DNA from: Chloroflexota bacterium
GTDB taxonomy: Bacteria > Chloroflexota > Anaerolineae > Aggregatilineales > Phototrophicaceae
NCBI GenBank assembly: GCA_013388745.1
Contig: JACAER010000010.1
Span: 52,064 to 116,063, forward strand
Direction of reading: 5' to 3'
DNA length: 64,000 nucleotides
This document shows positions 16,803 through 24,864 of the stretch, piece after piece. Below the pieces are notes generated by a model. That model did not search any database and was not told where the DNA came from. It worked only from the letters and a program-made list of their open reading frames with translations. Made by a program: the position numbers and the translations under genes. Positions within the stretch are counted from its first letter, which is position 1; each line of letters opens with the position of its first letter.

Positions 16803-17174
16803 ATGTCCGGGTTCCTAGACCGCTTATTAGGCCGAGGCAAGGGCAGCGGCGCCACCGCCAAACAGCGCTTGCAGTTTATTCTTGTCCATGACCGCATCAA
16901 TCTCTCGCCCGAACGCATGGAGGAGATGAAGCGCGAGATTCTCGCGGTGATCTCTAAGTACGTCAATGTGGACGACGATCACGTCGATATTGCCTTGCAG
17001 CAGGGCAACCAGCGCGGCAGCGTGCTGGTGGCGGAAGTGCCGTTCACCAAAGCAGTGGAAGGTATCGAGCGCGACGACCCGGAAATACTGTCATCGCTGG
17101 ATGAAACGGTGCCCAAACGCGATGCAGCCTCTGGCGCTAGCCGGCCCGAAGCCGACGAGCAGCGCGACGATTAG
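16803..17174 (+). CDS. minE: Cell division topological specificity factor MinE
   Basis: This 123-residue protein has the MinE layout: an N-terminal amphipathic segment (SGFLDRLLGRGKG), the MinD-interacting helix region (AKQRLQFILVHDRINLSPE), and the topological specificity domain with YVNVDDDHVDIALQQ. It stimulates MinD ATPase and restricts MinCD to the poles. It is longer than the typical 85-90 residues because of an acidic, low-complexity tail after residue 90 (DDPEILSSLDETVPKRD). The ATG at 16803 with AAGGAGG just upstream is preferred over the GTG at 16788. Confidence 0.94.
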   Translation: MSGFLDRLLGRGKGSGATAKQRLQFILVHDRINLSPERMEEMKREILAVISKYVNVDDDHVDIALQQGNQRGSVLVAEVPFTKAVEGIERDDPEILSSLDETVPKRDAASGASRPEADEQRDD

Positions 17175-17203
17175 AACGCCTTCATTTCGCGGCGGCGTTG
17201 GTC

Positions 17204-17209
17204 TATAAT
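17204..17209 (+). promoter_or_regulatory. -10 element (TATAAT) for rodA
   Basis: TATAAT lies 34 bases before the rodA ATG, with TTCATT at 17181-17186 as a weak -35 at 17-base spacing. It suggests rodA can be transcribed apart from minCDE. Confidence 0.5.
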
Positions 17210-17243
17210 CAACACGGGATGAAGCTAGACAATAAGAGAAGTG

Positions 17244-18344
17244 ATGAAGCAGTCTTCCGGTTTCTGGCGTCAGTTCGACTATCTCCTGTTCCTGTTTACT
17301 GTTCTGCTGATTATCATCGGCATTCTGATGATTCGCAGCGCGACCTTGGGCGCGATCGACCCCGAACTGATCCGCCGTCTGCCTGACCAGATCAATTACG
17401 CGCTGATCGGCATTGTGTTGGTGTTTGTGCTGGCAGCGGTCGATTATCGTCTGCTGGGCGGCGTGCACAACTGGTTGTATCTGGCGATGGTTTTTTTGCT
17501 GCTGCTGGTGCTGCTTTTCGGCGTGGAAGGGGATGGCGGCGCGCGCAGTTGGATTAACTTCGGCATCCGTATCCAGCCGGCAGAAATCGCCAAAATCATC
17601 ATCATTATCACGCTGGGGGTCTTTTTCGCGCAGAATTACCAGCAGCTCGACAAGCTTTCGACTATCGTCAAATCGCTTGTGCATCTGGCGGTGCCTACGC
17701 TGCTGATTTTCGTGCAGCCCGATCTGGGCATGGCGATCGTATTTCTCGTGCTGTGGTTCACCATGATCTGGGGCGCGGGGCTGCGCCTGAAGCATCTCGG
17801 CCTGTTCGTGCTGATGGGTCTGCTAGCGCTGCCCATTCTGTGGGATCGTATGGAATTGTACCAGCGCGAACGCATCACTTCGTTCATCGCGCTTTCGCCG
17901 GATGACCCCTCATATTACAACATTTTGCAGGCGCAGATCACCATCGGCAACGGCGGCTGGATCGGGCGCGGTTACGCGCAGGGGCCACAGAGCCAACTGC
18001 GCTTTTTGCGCGTGCGCCACACCGATTTCATCTTCGCGGTGATCGCGGAGGAATTCGGCTTCGTGGGCGGCGCGGTGGTGATCGTGCTGATCGGCGGGGT
18101 GCTGTGGCGTGTCGCCATAGCGGCCCGTTCGGCAGCCGATCCGCTGGGGAGCATGATCTGCTACGGTGTGGCCTCGTTTATCTTCTTCCAGACCGTCGTG
18201 TCGATCGGCATGAACTTGCGCCTACTGCCCGTGACGGGTTTGACGCTGCCGTTTATCAGTTCCGGCGGCACCTCGCTGCTTTCGACGCTGGCCGGAATCG
18301 GCCTGGTGCAGAGCGTGATCGTGCGCCGGCGGCGGCTGACATAA
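17244..18344 (+). CDS. rodA: Rod shape-determining protein RodA (SEDS glycosyltransferase)
   Basis: This 366-residue SEDS-family protein has about ten membrane helices. The conserved WINFGIRIQPAEIAKI segment and the C-terminal PVTGLTLPFISSGGTSLL signature place it with RodA/FtsW. The extracellular loop carries the catalytic Asp region of SEDS proteins (QPDLGMAIVFLVLW). RodA polymerises lipid II glycan strands and pairs with PBP2, encoded three kilobases upstream. The MinCDE genes sit between the two partners. The ATG at 17244 follows an overlapping GTG at 17241. Confidence 0.94.
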   Translation: MKQSSGFWRQFDYLLFLFTVLLIIIGILMIRSATLGAIDPELIRRLPDQINYALIGIVLVFVLAAVDYRLLGGVHNWLYLAMVFLLLLVLLFGVEGDGGARSWINFGIRIQPAEIAKIIIIITLGVFFAQNYQQLDKLSTIVKSLVHLAVPTLLIFVQPDLGMAIVFLVLWFTMIWGAGLRLKHLGLFVLMGLLALPILWDRMELYQRERITSFIALSPDDPSYYNILQAQITIGNGGWIGRGYAQGPQSQLRFLRVRHTDFIFAVIAEEFGFVGGAVVIVLIGGVLWRVAIAARSAADPLGSMICYGVASFIFFQTVVSIGMNLRLLPVTGLTLPFISSGGTSLLSTLAGIGLVQSVIVRRRRLT

Positions 18345-18383
18345 CGCCCGCGCACCCGGCGTAGATTCGGCGTGCGTTTTCCG

Positions 18384-18389
18384 TATAAT
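18384..18389 (+). promoter_or_regulatory. -10 element (TATAAT) for gltX
   Basis: TATAAT lies 37 bases before the GTG start of gltX and after the rodA stop. The -35 region is poor. Confidence 0.45.
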
Positions 18390-18425
18390 AAACTCATCTA
18401 CCCTGTCACCAAAGGATGTTGTTCT

Positions 18426-19919
18426 GTGGCTAATCCGGTACGGGTGCGTTTTGCGCCCAGTCCCACAGGTTCGCTGCATATCGGCGGGCTGCGCACTGCC
18501 CTGTTTAACTGGCTGTACGCGCGCAAACATAACGGCGCGTTTGTCCTGCGCATCGAAGACACCGACCAGAAACGCTATGACCCGACCGCGCTGGCCACCC
18601 TGACCGAGGCGCTGCGCTGGGCCGGCCTGCATTGGGACGAAGGGCCGGATGTGGGCGGCGCTTTTGGGCCGTATGTGCAGTCGGAACGCCTGGCGCTGTA
18701 CCAGCAGTGGGCGCAGTGGTTGGTAGACAATGGCAAGGCCTACAAATGCTTTTGCACGACCGAACGCCTGGCACAGGTCAATAAAGACAAAGAGGCGCGC
18801 AAAGAACTGCCGGGTTATGACCGCTTCTGCCGCCGCCTGACACCGGCCGAAGTCGCGGAAAAAGAGGCGCAGGGGCTCAAACCCGTGATTCGCATGAAAA
18901 TGCCGCTGGACGGTCAGACCGTGGTGCAGGATGTGCTGCGCGGCGATGTAGTCTTCGAAAACCAGACGCAGCAGGATGCCGTGCTGCTGAAATCCGACGG
19001 CTTCCCGACTTATCATCTGGCGCATGTCGTGGACGATCATTTCATGCAGATTTCGCATGTTATGCGCGCCAACGAATGGCTGCCTTCGGCGGCGCTGCAC
19101 ATGCAATTGTGGCTGGCCTTCGGCTGGGAGATTCCGGTCTACGTACACCTGCCGGTGATGCTCAACCCCAACGGCAAAGGCAAAATGAGCAAGCGCAACC
19201 CACCCAAAGATAAATACGGCAACATCATCCCGGTGATGGTACATGATTACATCAATGCCGGCTATCTGCCAGAAGCGCTGGATAATTTCCTGGCGAATAT
19301 CGGCTGGAATTTCGGCGAAGAACGCGAGCTTTTCACGATGGCCGAAGCGGTTGAGCGCTTCGATCTGGCGCGCATCAACCCGGCCAACAGCGCTTTCCCG
19401 ACCGAAAAGCTGGATTGGCTGAACGGCGAACATCTGCGCGCGCTGCCGCTGGATGAACTGGCGCGCCGCCTGCGACCGGTGCTGGAAAAAGCCGGTTTCA
19501 GCGTGGATGAAACGCTGCTGCAACAGGTGACGCCGATTGTGCAGACACGCCTGAAAACGCTCAACGAAGTCGTGGCGATGGCGGGCTTTTTCTTCCGCGC
19601 GGAATTTATCCCCGCCGCGCCGGACAAACTGCCGCAAAAAAAGATGGATGCAGCCAGCACGCGGCTGGCGCTGGAACAATCCATCAGCGTGCTGGAAACG
19701 CTCAGGGATTTCGGACGCGAGACGACACACGCGGCGGTCGAAAAGCTGACCGAAACGCTGGGACTGAACAACAGCCAGTTGTTCGGCGTGCTGCGCACCG
19801 CCGTCAGCGGTCAGCAAGTATCACCGCCCTTGTTCGAGACGATGGAAATTGTCGGGCAGGCGGAAACGCTGCGGCGGCTGCGGCTGGCGCTGGAAAGCCT
19901 CAAAACGCTGGCGGCCTGA
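18426..19919 (+). CDS. gltX: Glutamyl-tRNA synthetase
   Basis: This 497-residue class I synthetase begins with a GTG at 18426 behind AAGGA. It carries the HIGH-type motif H18-I-G-G in SPTGSLHIGG, the Glu-binding RIEDTDQKRYD segment and the second signature GKMSKR. It charges tRNA-Glu with glutamate. Because a glutaminyl-tRNA synthetase and a tRNA-Gln lie just downstream, this enzyme is probably the discriminating form that charges only tRNA-Glu. The GTG start is chosen because the frame upstream shows no synthetase homology. Confidence 0.96.
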   Translation: MANPVRVRFAPSPTGSLHIGGLRTALFNWLYARKHNGAFVLRIEDTDQKRYDPTALATLTEALRWAGLHWDEGPDVGGAFGPYVQSERLALYQQWAQWLVDNGKAYKCFCTTERLAQVNKDKEARKELPGYDRFCRRLTPAEVAEKEAQGLKPVIRMKMPLDGQTVVQDVLRGDVVFENQTQQDAVLLKSDGFPTYHLAHVVDDHFMQISHVMRANEWLPSAALHMQLWLAFGWEIPVYVHLPVMLNPNGKGKMSKRNPPKDKYGNIIPVMVHDYINAGYLPEALDNFLANIGWNFGEERELFTMAEAVERFDLARINPANSAFPTEKLDWLNGEHLRALPLDELARRLRPVLEKAGFSVDETLLQQVTPIVQTRLKTLNEVVAMAGFFFRAEFIPAAPDKLPQKKMDAASTRLALEQSISVLETLRDFGRETTHAAVEKLTETLGLNNSQLFGVLRTAVSGQQVSPPLFETMEIVGQAETLRRLRLALESLKTLAA

Positions 19920-19986
19920 ATCCCCAAAAGCCGATTTATGACGCTCTGCTGCCGTTCAAGCGGCGCCGCTTCTACAGCGCGCTTAC

Positions 19987-20005
19987 CCTTACCTCGTCGG
20001 TAAGG
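19987..20005 (+). other. Short inverted repeat after gltX; remainder of 19920-20170 without a gene
   Basis: CCTTACC and GGTAAGG form a 7-bp stem with a TCGTC loop 70 bases after the gltX stop. It lacks an immediate T-run and is at best a weak terminator. I see no gene in 19920-20170. Confidence 0.3.
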
Positions 20006-20170
20006 TATGTACGAATTTTGACCAACTTCTCCCTGTCTGGGGGACTTATTGGCCTGCTGTCTGGTGGCGTGTGAGGATTCCATGATCCATCCCGGCAGCT
20101 ATTCAGCGATAGGGGCGTTCTGGAGGAAAAGAACACAGGCACAAGTTACAGAACTTACGGCACAACAGCC

Positions 20171-20199
20171 TTGCAAAGCCCCCTGCCCCATGCTAGAAT
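20171..20199 (+). promoter_or_regulatory. Promoter of tRNA-Gln
   Basis: TTGCAA (20171-20176) and TAGAAT (20194-20199) are separated by exactly 17 bases, with TGC just before the -10 (extended -10). Transcription would start about five bases before the mature tRNA. Confidence 0.75.
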
Positions 20200-20210
20200 G
20201 ACCCCCACAT

Positions 20211-20281
20211 TGGGGGATAGTTCAATGGCAGAACAACGGGTTCTGGCCCCGTCGATCTTGGTTCGAGTCCAGGTCCCCCAG
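20211..20281 (+). tRNA. tRNA-Gln (anticodon CUG)
   Basis: The 71-base cloverleaf has the acceptor stem TGGGGGA/TCCCCCA with G73, anticodon stem ACGGG/CCCGT around the loop TTCTGGC (anticodon CTG, reads CAG), and T-arm CTTGG-TTCGAGT-CCAGG. The U1-A72 pair is the weak first pair typical of glutamine tRNAs and recognised by GlnRS. CCA is not encoded. It lies 260 bases before the ATG of glnS, its cognate synthetase. Confidence 0.96.
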
Positions 20282-20316
20282 CTCACTTGGATCCAGTTCG
20301 AACATTCTGGATGAGG

Positions 20317-20348
20317 ATCGGCGGAGACATCTCCGCCGATTTTCGTTT
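20317..20348 (+). terminator. Rho-independent terminator of tRNA-Gln
   Basis: ATCGGCGGAG and CTCCGCCGAT form a perfect 10-bp stem (11 with A-T closing the loop), followed by TTTCGTTT. It ends the tRNA transcript before the glnS promoter. Confidence 0.8.
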
Positions 20349-20476
20349 GTGGTCTAAACCCTTCGCGGCGGTTCACACTGCGTATCTCGTCGGTCAAATC
20401 CTTATTGCACTGAATTTATGTTCTAACGCAGCGGCGGAATAACCCACAAACGCACGCCAATGTGACAGGTTACACT

Positions 20477-20506
20477 TTGACAGCGCGCGGCACTCCTCAC
20501 TATACT
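20477..20506 (+). promoter_or_regulatory. Promoter of glnS
   Basis: A perfect -35 TTGACA (20477-20482) and TATACT -10 (20501-20506) are separated by 18 bases. They lie 35 bases before the glnS ATG. This is the strongest sigma-70-like promoter seen in the window. Confidence 0.75.
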
Positions 20507-20541
20507 AAACAGCGCATATCGTGGAGGAATAAGCTAAGATC

Positions 20542-22251
20542 ATGACCGAGACTTCAGCACAAGCGCTCACCAACAGCGCTGCCCCGCGCACCAACTTTAT
20601 TCGCGAAATTATTGACGAACACAACAATAGCGGACGCTTCGGCGGGCGTGTGCATACCCGTTTCCCACCCGAACCCAACGGCTACCTGCACATTGGTCAC
20701 GCCAAGTCGATCTGCCTCAATTTTGGGTTGGCGCAGGACTACGGCGGCAAGTGCAATCTGCGCTTTGACGACACCAACCCAACCAAAGAGGAGCAGGAAT
20801 ACGTCGATTCGATTATCGACAGCGTGCGCTGGCTGGGCTTCGATTGGGAAGATCGCCTGTTTTACGCCTCCGATTACTTCGACCAACTGTATGAATGGGC
20901 GGTGCAGTTGATCAAATTGGGCAAAGCCTACGTCGATCATTTGACCGCCGACGAAATCCGCGAGCATCGCGGCACGCTGACGCAGCCCGGCAAAGACAGC
21001 CCTTACCGTAACCGCACCATCGAAGAAAATCTGGCGCTGTTCGAACAAATGCGTTCGGGCGTGTTGGCCGATGGTGCGTGCGTGCTGCGCGCAAAAATCG
21101 ACATGGCCTCGCCCAACCTGAACCTGCGCGACCCCGTGCTGTACCGCATTCTGCACGCCGAACATCACCGCACCGGCAATAAGTGGTGCATCTACCCGAT
21201 GTACGATTACGCGCACGGGCAAAGCGACTCGCTGGAAGGCATCACGCACTCGATTTGCACGCTGGAGTTCGAAGATCATCGTCCGCTCTATGATTGGTTT
21301 ATCCAGACGTTGGGCATTTATGCGCCGCAGCAGATCGAATTCGCGCGGCTGAACCTGACCTACACCGTGTTGAGCAAGCGTAAGCTAATCCGGCTGGTGC
21401 AGGAAGGGCATGTGCGCGGCTGGGATGACCCGCGGATGCCGACGATCTCCGGCCTGCGGCGGCGCGGCTATACACCGGAGGCGATTCGCGCCTTCGCCGA
21501 CCTCATCGGCGTCGCCAAAAGCAACAGCACTGTAGACATGCAAATGCTGGAATACTGTGTGCGCCAGGATCTGAACAAACGCGCGCTGCGCGTCATGGCC
21601 GTGCTCAAGCCGCTGAAAGTCGTCATCACCAACTACCCCGAAGGGCAGATCGAAGAACTGGAAGCGGTCAACAACCCGGAAGACCCGCAGGCCGGCACGC
21701 GCCAGGTGCCGTTTGGGCGCGTGCTGTACATCGAGCAGGACGACTTCATGGAAAACCCGCCCAACAAATTCTATCGTCTCGCGCCGGGACGCGAAGTGCG
21801 GCTGCGCTACGCCTATTTCATCAAGTGCGAAGAAGTCATCAAAGACGCTGATGGCAATATCGTCGAACTGCGCTGCACCTATGACCCAGCCACCAAAGGG
21901 GGTGACGCCCCCGATGGCCGCAAGGTCAAAGCCACGATTCACTGGGTCTCGGCGCAGCACGCCCAGCAGGCCGAAGTGCGGCTGTACGACTACCTGTTGA
22001 GCGTGGCGAACCCCAGCGAAGACGAAGACGGACGCGATTTCACCGCGCTGCTCAATCCCAAATCGCTGGAAGTACTGCCGACAGCTTATGTCGAGCCGAG
22101 CCTGGCAGGGGCTGCTGCTGGCACGCGCTATCAGTTCGAGCGCGTCGGCTATTTCTGTGTTGATCCCGATTCGACAGCCGAGAAAATGGTTTTTAACCGC
22201 ACCGTATCGCTCAAGGATGAATGGGCCAAAATCCAAAAGCAGCAGGGATAG
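20542..22251 (+). CDS. glnS: Glutaminyl-tRNA synthetase
   Basis: This 569-residue class I synthetase has the motif [14 protein letters not shown] (H50-I-G-H53) and the second signature VLSKRK. The [18 protein letters not shown] segment separates GlnRS from GluRS. The C-terminal beta-barrel anticodon domain is present (about 345-560). It attaches glutamine directly to tRNA-Gln, so this organism need not rely on the tRNA-dependent amidation route. GlnRS is uncommon in many bacterial phyla and is thought to have spread by transfer from eukaryotes. It has its own promoter and a strong terminator. Confidence 0.97.
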   Translation: MTETSAQALTNSAAPRTNFIREIIDEHNNSGRFGGRVHTRFPPEPNGYLHIGHAKSICLNFGLAQDYGGKCNLRFDDTNPTKEEQEYVDSIIDSVRWLGFDWEDRLFYASDYFDQLYEWAVQLIKLGKAYVDHLTADEIREHRGTLTQPGKDSPYRNRTIEENLALFEQMRSGVLADGACVLRAKIDMASPNLNLRDPVLYRILHAEHHRTGNKWCIYPMYDYAHGQSDSLEGITHSICTLEFEDHRPLYDWFIQTLGIYAPQQIEFARLNLTYTVLSKRKLIRLVQEGHVRGWDDPRMPTISGLRRRGYTPEAIRAFADLIGVAKSNSTVDMQMLEYCVRQDLNKRALRVMAVLKPLKVVITNYPEGQIEELEAVNNPEDPQAGTRQVPFGRVLYIEQDDFMENPPNKFYRLAPGREVRLRYAYFIKCEEVIKDADGNIVELRCTYDPATKGGDAPDGRKVKATIHWVSAQHAQQAEVRLYDYLLSVANPSEDEDGRDFTALLNPKSLEVLPTAYVEPSLAGAAAGTRYQFERVGYFCVDPDSTAEKMVFNRTVSLKDEWAKIQKQQG

Positions 22252-22274
22252 CGCCCACTGACCGTCATTTTCTG

Positions 22275-22305
22275 TGAGGGCGCGGGAGGCCGTGCCCTCA
22301 TTTTG
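22275..22305 (+). terminator. Rho-independent terminator of glnS
   Basis: TGAGGGCGCGG and CCGTGCCCTCA form an 11-bp stem (one G-T pair) with loop GAGG, followed by TTTTGTT. It starts 24 bases after the glnS stop. Confidence 0.85.
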
Positions 22306-22319
22306 TTGGCTGATCCGCA

Positions 22320-22480
22320 GCCTGCGCCAGCCCTCGGCATCCAGCAGGCGCACCTTATGAAAGCGAATCACGCGGAAATTGCGCATGTCGCCGCCCGATT
22401 TGCCCACCAGATAACAGATGTTGATTTTAGCGACCAGCGCATAGGCTTCGAGTGTGCGTCGGCTTTTCTGATTCTCGACA
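22320..22480 (-). pseudogene. Relic of a WYL-domain protein
   Basis: In one minus-strand frame the translation reads RTLEAYALVAKINICYLVGK then SGGDMRNFRVIRFHKVRLLD. This matches the core of WYL domains, where the pattern is R-x-hydrophobic-P-Y-x-L-V, WYLVG, then a D-x-R-x-F-R-x-x-R stretch. Only about 50 residues remain. There is no start, no N-terminal helix-turn-helix, and the frame continues into the glnS antisense. WYL proteins are ligand-sensing regulators often tied to defence loci. Nothing else of such a locus is visible. The call rests on motif similarity of a short fragment. Confidence 0.4.
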
Positions 22481-22603
22481 GGCTCATGAACAGCCTTGCG
22501 CAAGAACACCTACCGCCGCTGCAACCGACATTAGCGCTGCGCCAGCAGATGTTCGACAAGCTGACGGGCAGTCACCCGACCCTGCTTTGCCCGTGCGCGA
22601 TTC

Positions 22604-23308
22604 TTAACGCCGCCTGAGCCGCTGCGCCGCATCGTTTTGCGCCGCATCGCTTTCGGGGGCGTCGATCACCTCGTCGCCTTCGGCTTCTCTGGCGACCAAT
22701 TTCGGCTTTTCGACATACAGATCATAATCCCGCGGGCGGAAGGTGCGCAGCATCAGCGCTTCGACTTCGCGCGGGTTGTCGATACCCAAAAAGCCAACAG
22801 GCGTTTCGTAAAGGTGCGAGCCGTATGCGCCGTCGCCGTAATAATCGACGCGCGGGCGCGATTCACGCTTGAAGATGATGTCGCCGCGATCCACGCCGCG
22901 CATCTGTCGTTCGATAAACTCAATGTCCTGCGCGCCGAACGAACGCACGGCGCCTTTGTTGTTGAAAATGATCGCGCGCCGATCGGTGATCGCGTAAACC
23001 GTGTCGCGGCTCTCGCGCATACCGCGCACAACCATCACGCCCGCCAGCACCAATACGATGACGATCATCATCAGGATCGGCCAAACGATGTTTGCGCCCG
23101 TGACCACAGCGCTGCTGCTCCATATACTCCAGAACGCTATAGCGATGGCCGCAAAGAAGCCGACGACCAGCGCTCTGGCGGCCAATCTGCTGGCGCTCTG
23201 CCAGACCGCGCCCGCGCCAGGCTGCCCCACCCAGAGCAGCTCCTCCCCCTCCAAAAGTTCGGCTTCCACCTGTTCAACCAGCGGATCAGGAATCGGTTTG
23301 CGTTTCAT
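22604..23308 (-). CDS. Membrane protein with bacterial PH-like domain
   Basis: This 234-residue protein begins with a short acidic-hydrophobic segment (LLEGEELLWVGQP) common at the start of bacterial PH (YdbS/DUF304-like) proteins. Two membrane helices follow (about 43-65 and 72-95), then a beta-rich cytoplasmic part beginning TVYAITDRRAIIFN, the typical first strands of the bPH fold. The C-terminus is Asp/Ala/Arg-rich. The function of this group is mostly unknown and no operon partner is evident. It is transcribed toward the glnS terminator. Confidence 0.75.
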   Translation of the reverse strand: MKRKPIPDPLVEQVEAELLEGEELLWVGQPGAGAVWQSASRLAARALVVGFFAAIAIAFWSIWSSSAVVTGANIVWPILMMIVIVLVLAGVMVVRGMRESRDTVYAITDRRAIIFNNKGAVRSFGAQDIEFIERQMRGVDRGDIIFKRESRPRVDYYGDGAYGSHLYETPVGFLGIDNPREVEALMLRTFRPRDYDLYVEKPKLVAREAEGDEVIDAPESDAAQNDAAQRLRRR

Positions 23309-23429
23309 CGGCGTCCCTTTCGAGATGATACGCTGTCCTCCACATCTTATTGTACGTCACGCGGGGGACGGCGGTTGCGGCAGCGCGCGAATCGGGACAA
23401 ACATAACGCAAACGACATTACGACTGACC

Positions 23430-23435
23430 TATAAT
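23430..23435 (+). promoter_or_regulatory. -10 element (TATAAT)
   Basis: TATAAT lies 58 bases before the ATG of the small membrane protein at 23494. The -35 region is poor. Confidence 0.4.
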
Positions 23436-23493
23436 GGCTTTGTCACAGGCCCATGCACTAAAATCAATGTTTAGAAATTGTATAGAGGCGCGC

Positions 23494-23898
23494 ATGGACA
23501 ACAGCACGGCGGAGGTCATCTTATACCTGACCGGCGCGGCGGGATTTTTCTCGGCGCTGCTGAGTCTGGTCGCCATGCTGACAATTGCGCGCCAGATGCG
23601 CAGCCTGCAAGATTATCGCTTGGTGCGCCGCGCCGCTGCTGAAGCACTGGTCGAAGCGCATTTGCTGACAACACGCCCCATCCCCGCGCAGCCTTATATC
23701 CCCCCGGCGCGCAAAACGCTGGAAGTGCCGCGCGTGCGGCTGACGCCGCTGCCCGCCGACTATCAACCCGCCCCGCGCGAAGGCACGCCCGACCAGGTGA
23801 TTATCATCATCGAGCCGGAAAGCGGCCCGACACGCCAGGAGAAAAATGTGCTGCGCCTGATCGACTTCCTCAAGAATCAAAAGCCCGCCGTCAGCTAA
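23494..23898 (+). CDS. Single-pass membrane protein of unknown function
   Basis: This 134-residue protein has one membrane helix near the N-terminus (about 8-30, VILYLTGAAGFFSALLSLVA), then a basic helix (RQMRSLQDYRLVRRAAAEAL) and a Pro-rich cytoplasmic tail (RPIPAQPYIPPARKTLEVPR). No family is recognised. The ATG at 23494 follows GAGG and is preferred over an earlier in-frame start at 23434 that lies across the likely promoter. A second small membrane protein follows 62 bases later. Confidence 0.65.
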   Translation: MDNSTAEVILYLTGAAGFFSALLSLVAMLTIARQMRSLQDYRLVRRAAAEALVEAHLLTTRPIPAQPYIPPARKTLEVPRVRLTPLPADYQPAPREGTPDQVIIIIEPESGPTRQEKNVLRLIDFLKNQKPAVS

Positions 23899-23960
23899 CC
23901 TTCCGCAGCGCCCGCGCCTTCAGTACAATCACAGCCGTGTTGCCAAATGATGGAGTGCGT

Positions 23961-24167
23961 ATGAATCAAAAGACGCTTTCGCGCACGATGCTGATCGGTT
24001 TGATGCTGGCCGTGCTGGGCATCGGCCTGTTTTTACTGCTGTGGGCGGTCTTTGGGCAGATGGGCATGGCGAATCTGCCACGCCTGATTCTGGCGCTGTG
24101 TCTGCCGCCGGCGGTGATCGCGCTGCTGGTCGGCGGTTATATGCTGTTGAAGCGCCCTACGGCTTAA
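23961..24167 (+). CDS. Small two-helix membrane protein
   Basis: This 68-residue protein consists of two hydrophobic helices (LMLAVLGIGLFLLLWAVFG and LILALCLPPAVIALLVGGYM) with short basic ends. No family is recognised. The start at 23961 follows GGAG at the right distance. An earlier GTG at 23937 is less likely. Its stop overlaps the 3-prime end of the convergent methyltransferase gene by 11 bases. Confidence 0.65.
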   Translation: MNQKTLSRTMLIGLMLAVLGIGLFLLLWAVFGQMGMANLPRLILALCLPPAVIALLVGGYMLLKRPTA

Positions 24168-24864
24168 AGAAGCGGTAGACGATGACCACCGGCGCTTCGG
24201 TCGCGCTGGCGTTCGCCGTGCCTGTTTCCGGCGTCACATCCAGATGCGGCTCGACCACCTGCTCGATAATCAGCCCCGCCGCCCACGCCGCGCGGTGATA
24301 ATCGGCGTACAGATGCGCATAATGCTCGACAGCGTAGGTCTGGCCGCCGGGCGCTTCGAAAGTGCGGCGCGCGCCGCTCAGGAACATGAACGGGTGAAAA
24401 TCGCTGACAAGCGCGTAAGCGTTTTTGCGCAGCACACGCCCGATCTCGGCTACGGCCTTGTCCAATTGTTTTTCGTGCCCCAGCGCCAGCCCACAGATGA
24501 CAACATCCAGCGATTCGGCGGGCAGCGGCAGCGCCGTGAGACGCGCCAGCGCCTTATGCGAGAGCGAATTGGCGCGCAGCATCGCTGGGCTGTTGTCCAG
24601 CCCGATCACGGTTTTGGCACCGCGATCCCACGCCAGCAGACTGTAACGCCCTGTGCCGCAGGCCAGATCGAGCACAGTTTTGCCCGTCAGCGGCAGCAGC
24701 AAGCTGAGCATGGCGCGTTCTTCGACCTGCATCAGCGCGTTGTGCGCGTTCGGCGGATACGCGCGCGCCCACAAGGCATAGGCGTCGAGGCTGGAAAGCG
24801 TGTGCAGCTCGCGCTTGGGCGGACGAAACGGCAGCAGACGGCGTAAGAAATCAGTAAGCATCAC
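24157..24864 (-). CDS. Class I SAM-dependent methyltransferase
   Basis: This 235-residue Rossmann methyltransferase has motif I VLDLACGTGRYSLLA, the acidic residue after the second strand (VIGLDNSPAML) and the SLDVVICGLALGH segment of motif IV, typical of the UbiE/Methyltransf_11 group. The substrate is unknown. Its ATG overlaps the stop of the radical SAM gene by four bases (ATGA), so the two are translationally coupled and probably modify the same substrate in sequence. Confidence 0.85.
   Translation of the reverse strand: MMLTDFLRRLLPFRPPKRELHTLSSLDAYALWARAYPPNAHNALMQVEERAMLSLLLPLTGKTVLDLACGTGRYSLLAWDRGAKTVIGLDNSPAMLRANSLSHKALARLTALPLPAESLDVVICGLALGHEKQLDKAVAEIGRVLRKNAYALVSDFHPFMFLSGARRTFEAPGGQTYAVEHYAHLYADYHRAAWAAGLIIEQVVEPHLDVTPETGTANASATEAPVVIVYRFFKP

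Noticed and set aside
18222..19817. 531-codon open frame on the minus strand
   Set aside because: It is antisense to gltX, which has complete synthetase motifs; no motif is seen in the reverse translation.
22531..22647. 38-codon very basic frame on the minus strand (MRRKTMRRSG...)
   Set aside because: It overlaps the end of the PH-like gene in another frame and has no ribosome site; the last part (TARQLVEHLLAQR) looks protein-like, but evidence is too weak.
23494..24167. Two small genes as RiPP precursors for the radical SAM enzyme
   Set aside because: Both encode membrane helices on the opposite strand from the enzyme and lack a leader-core peptide pattern.
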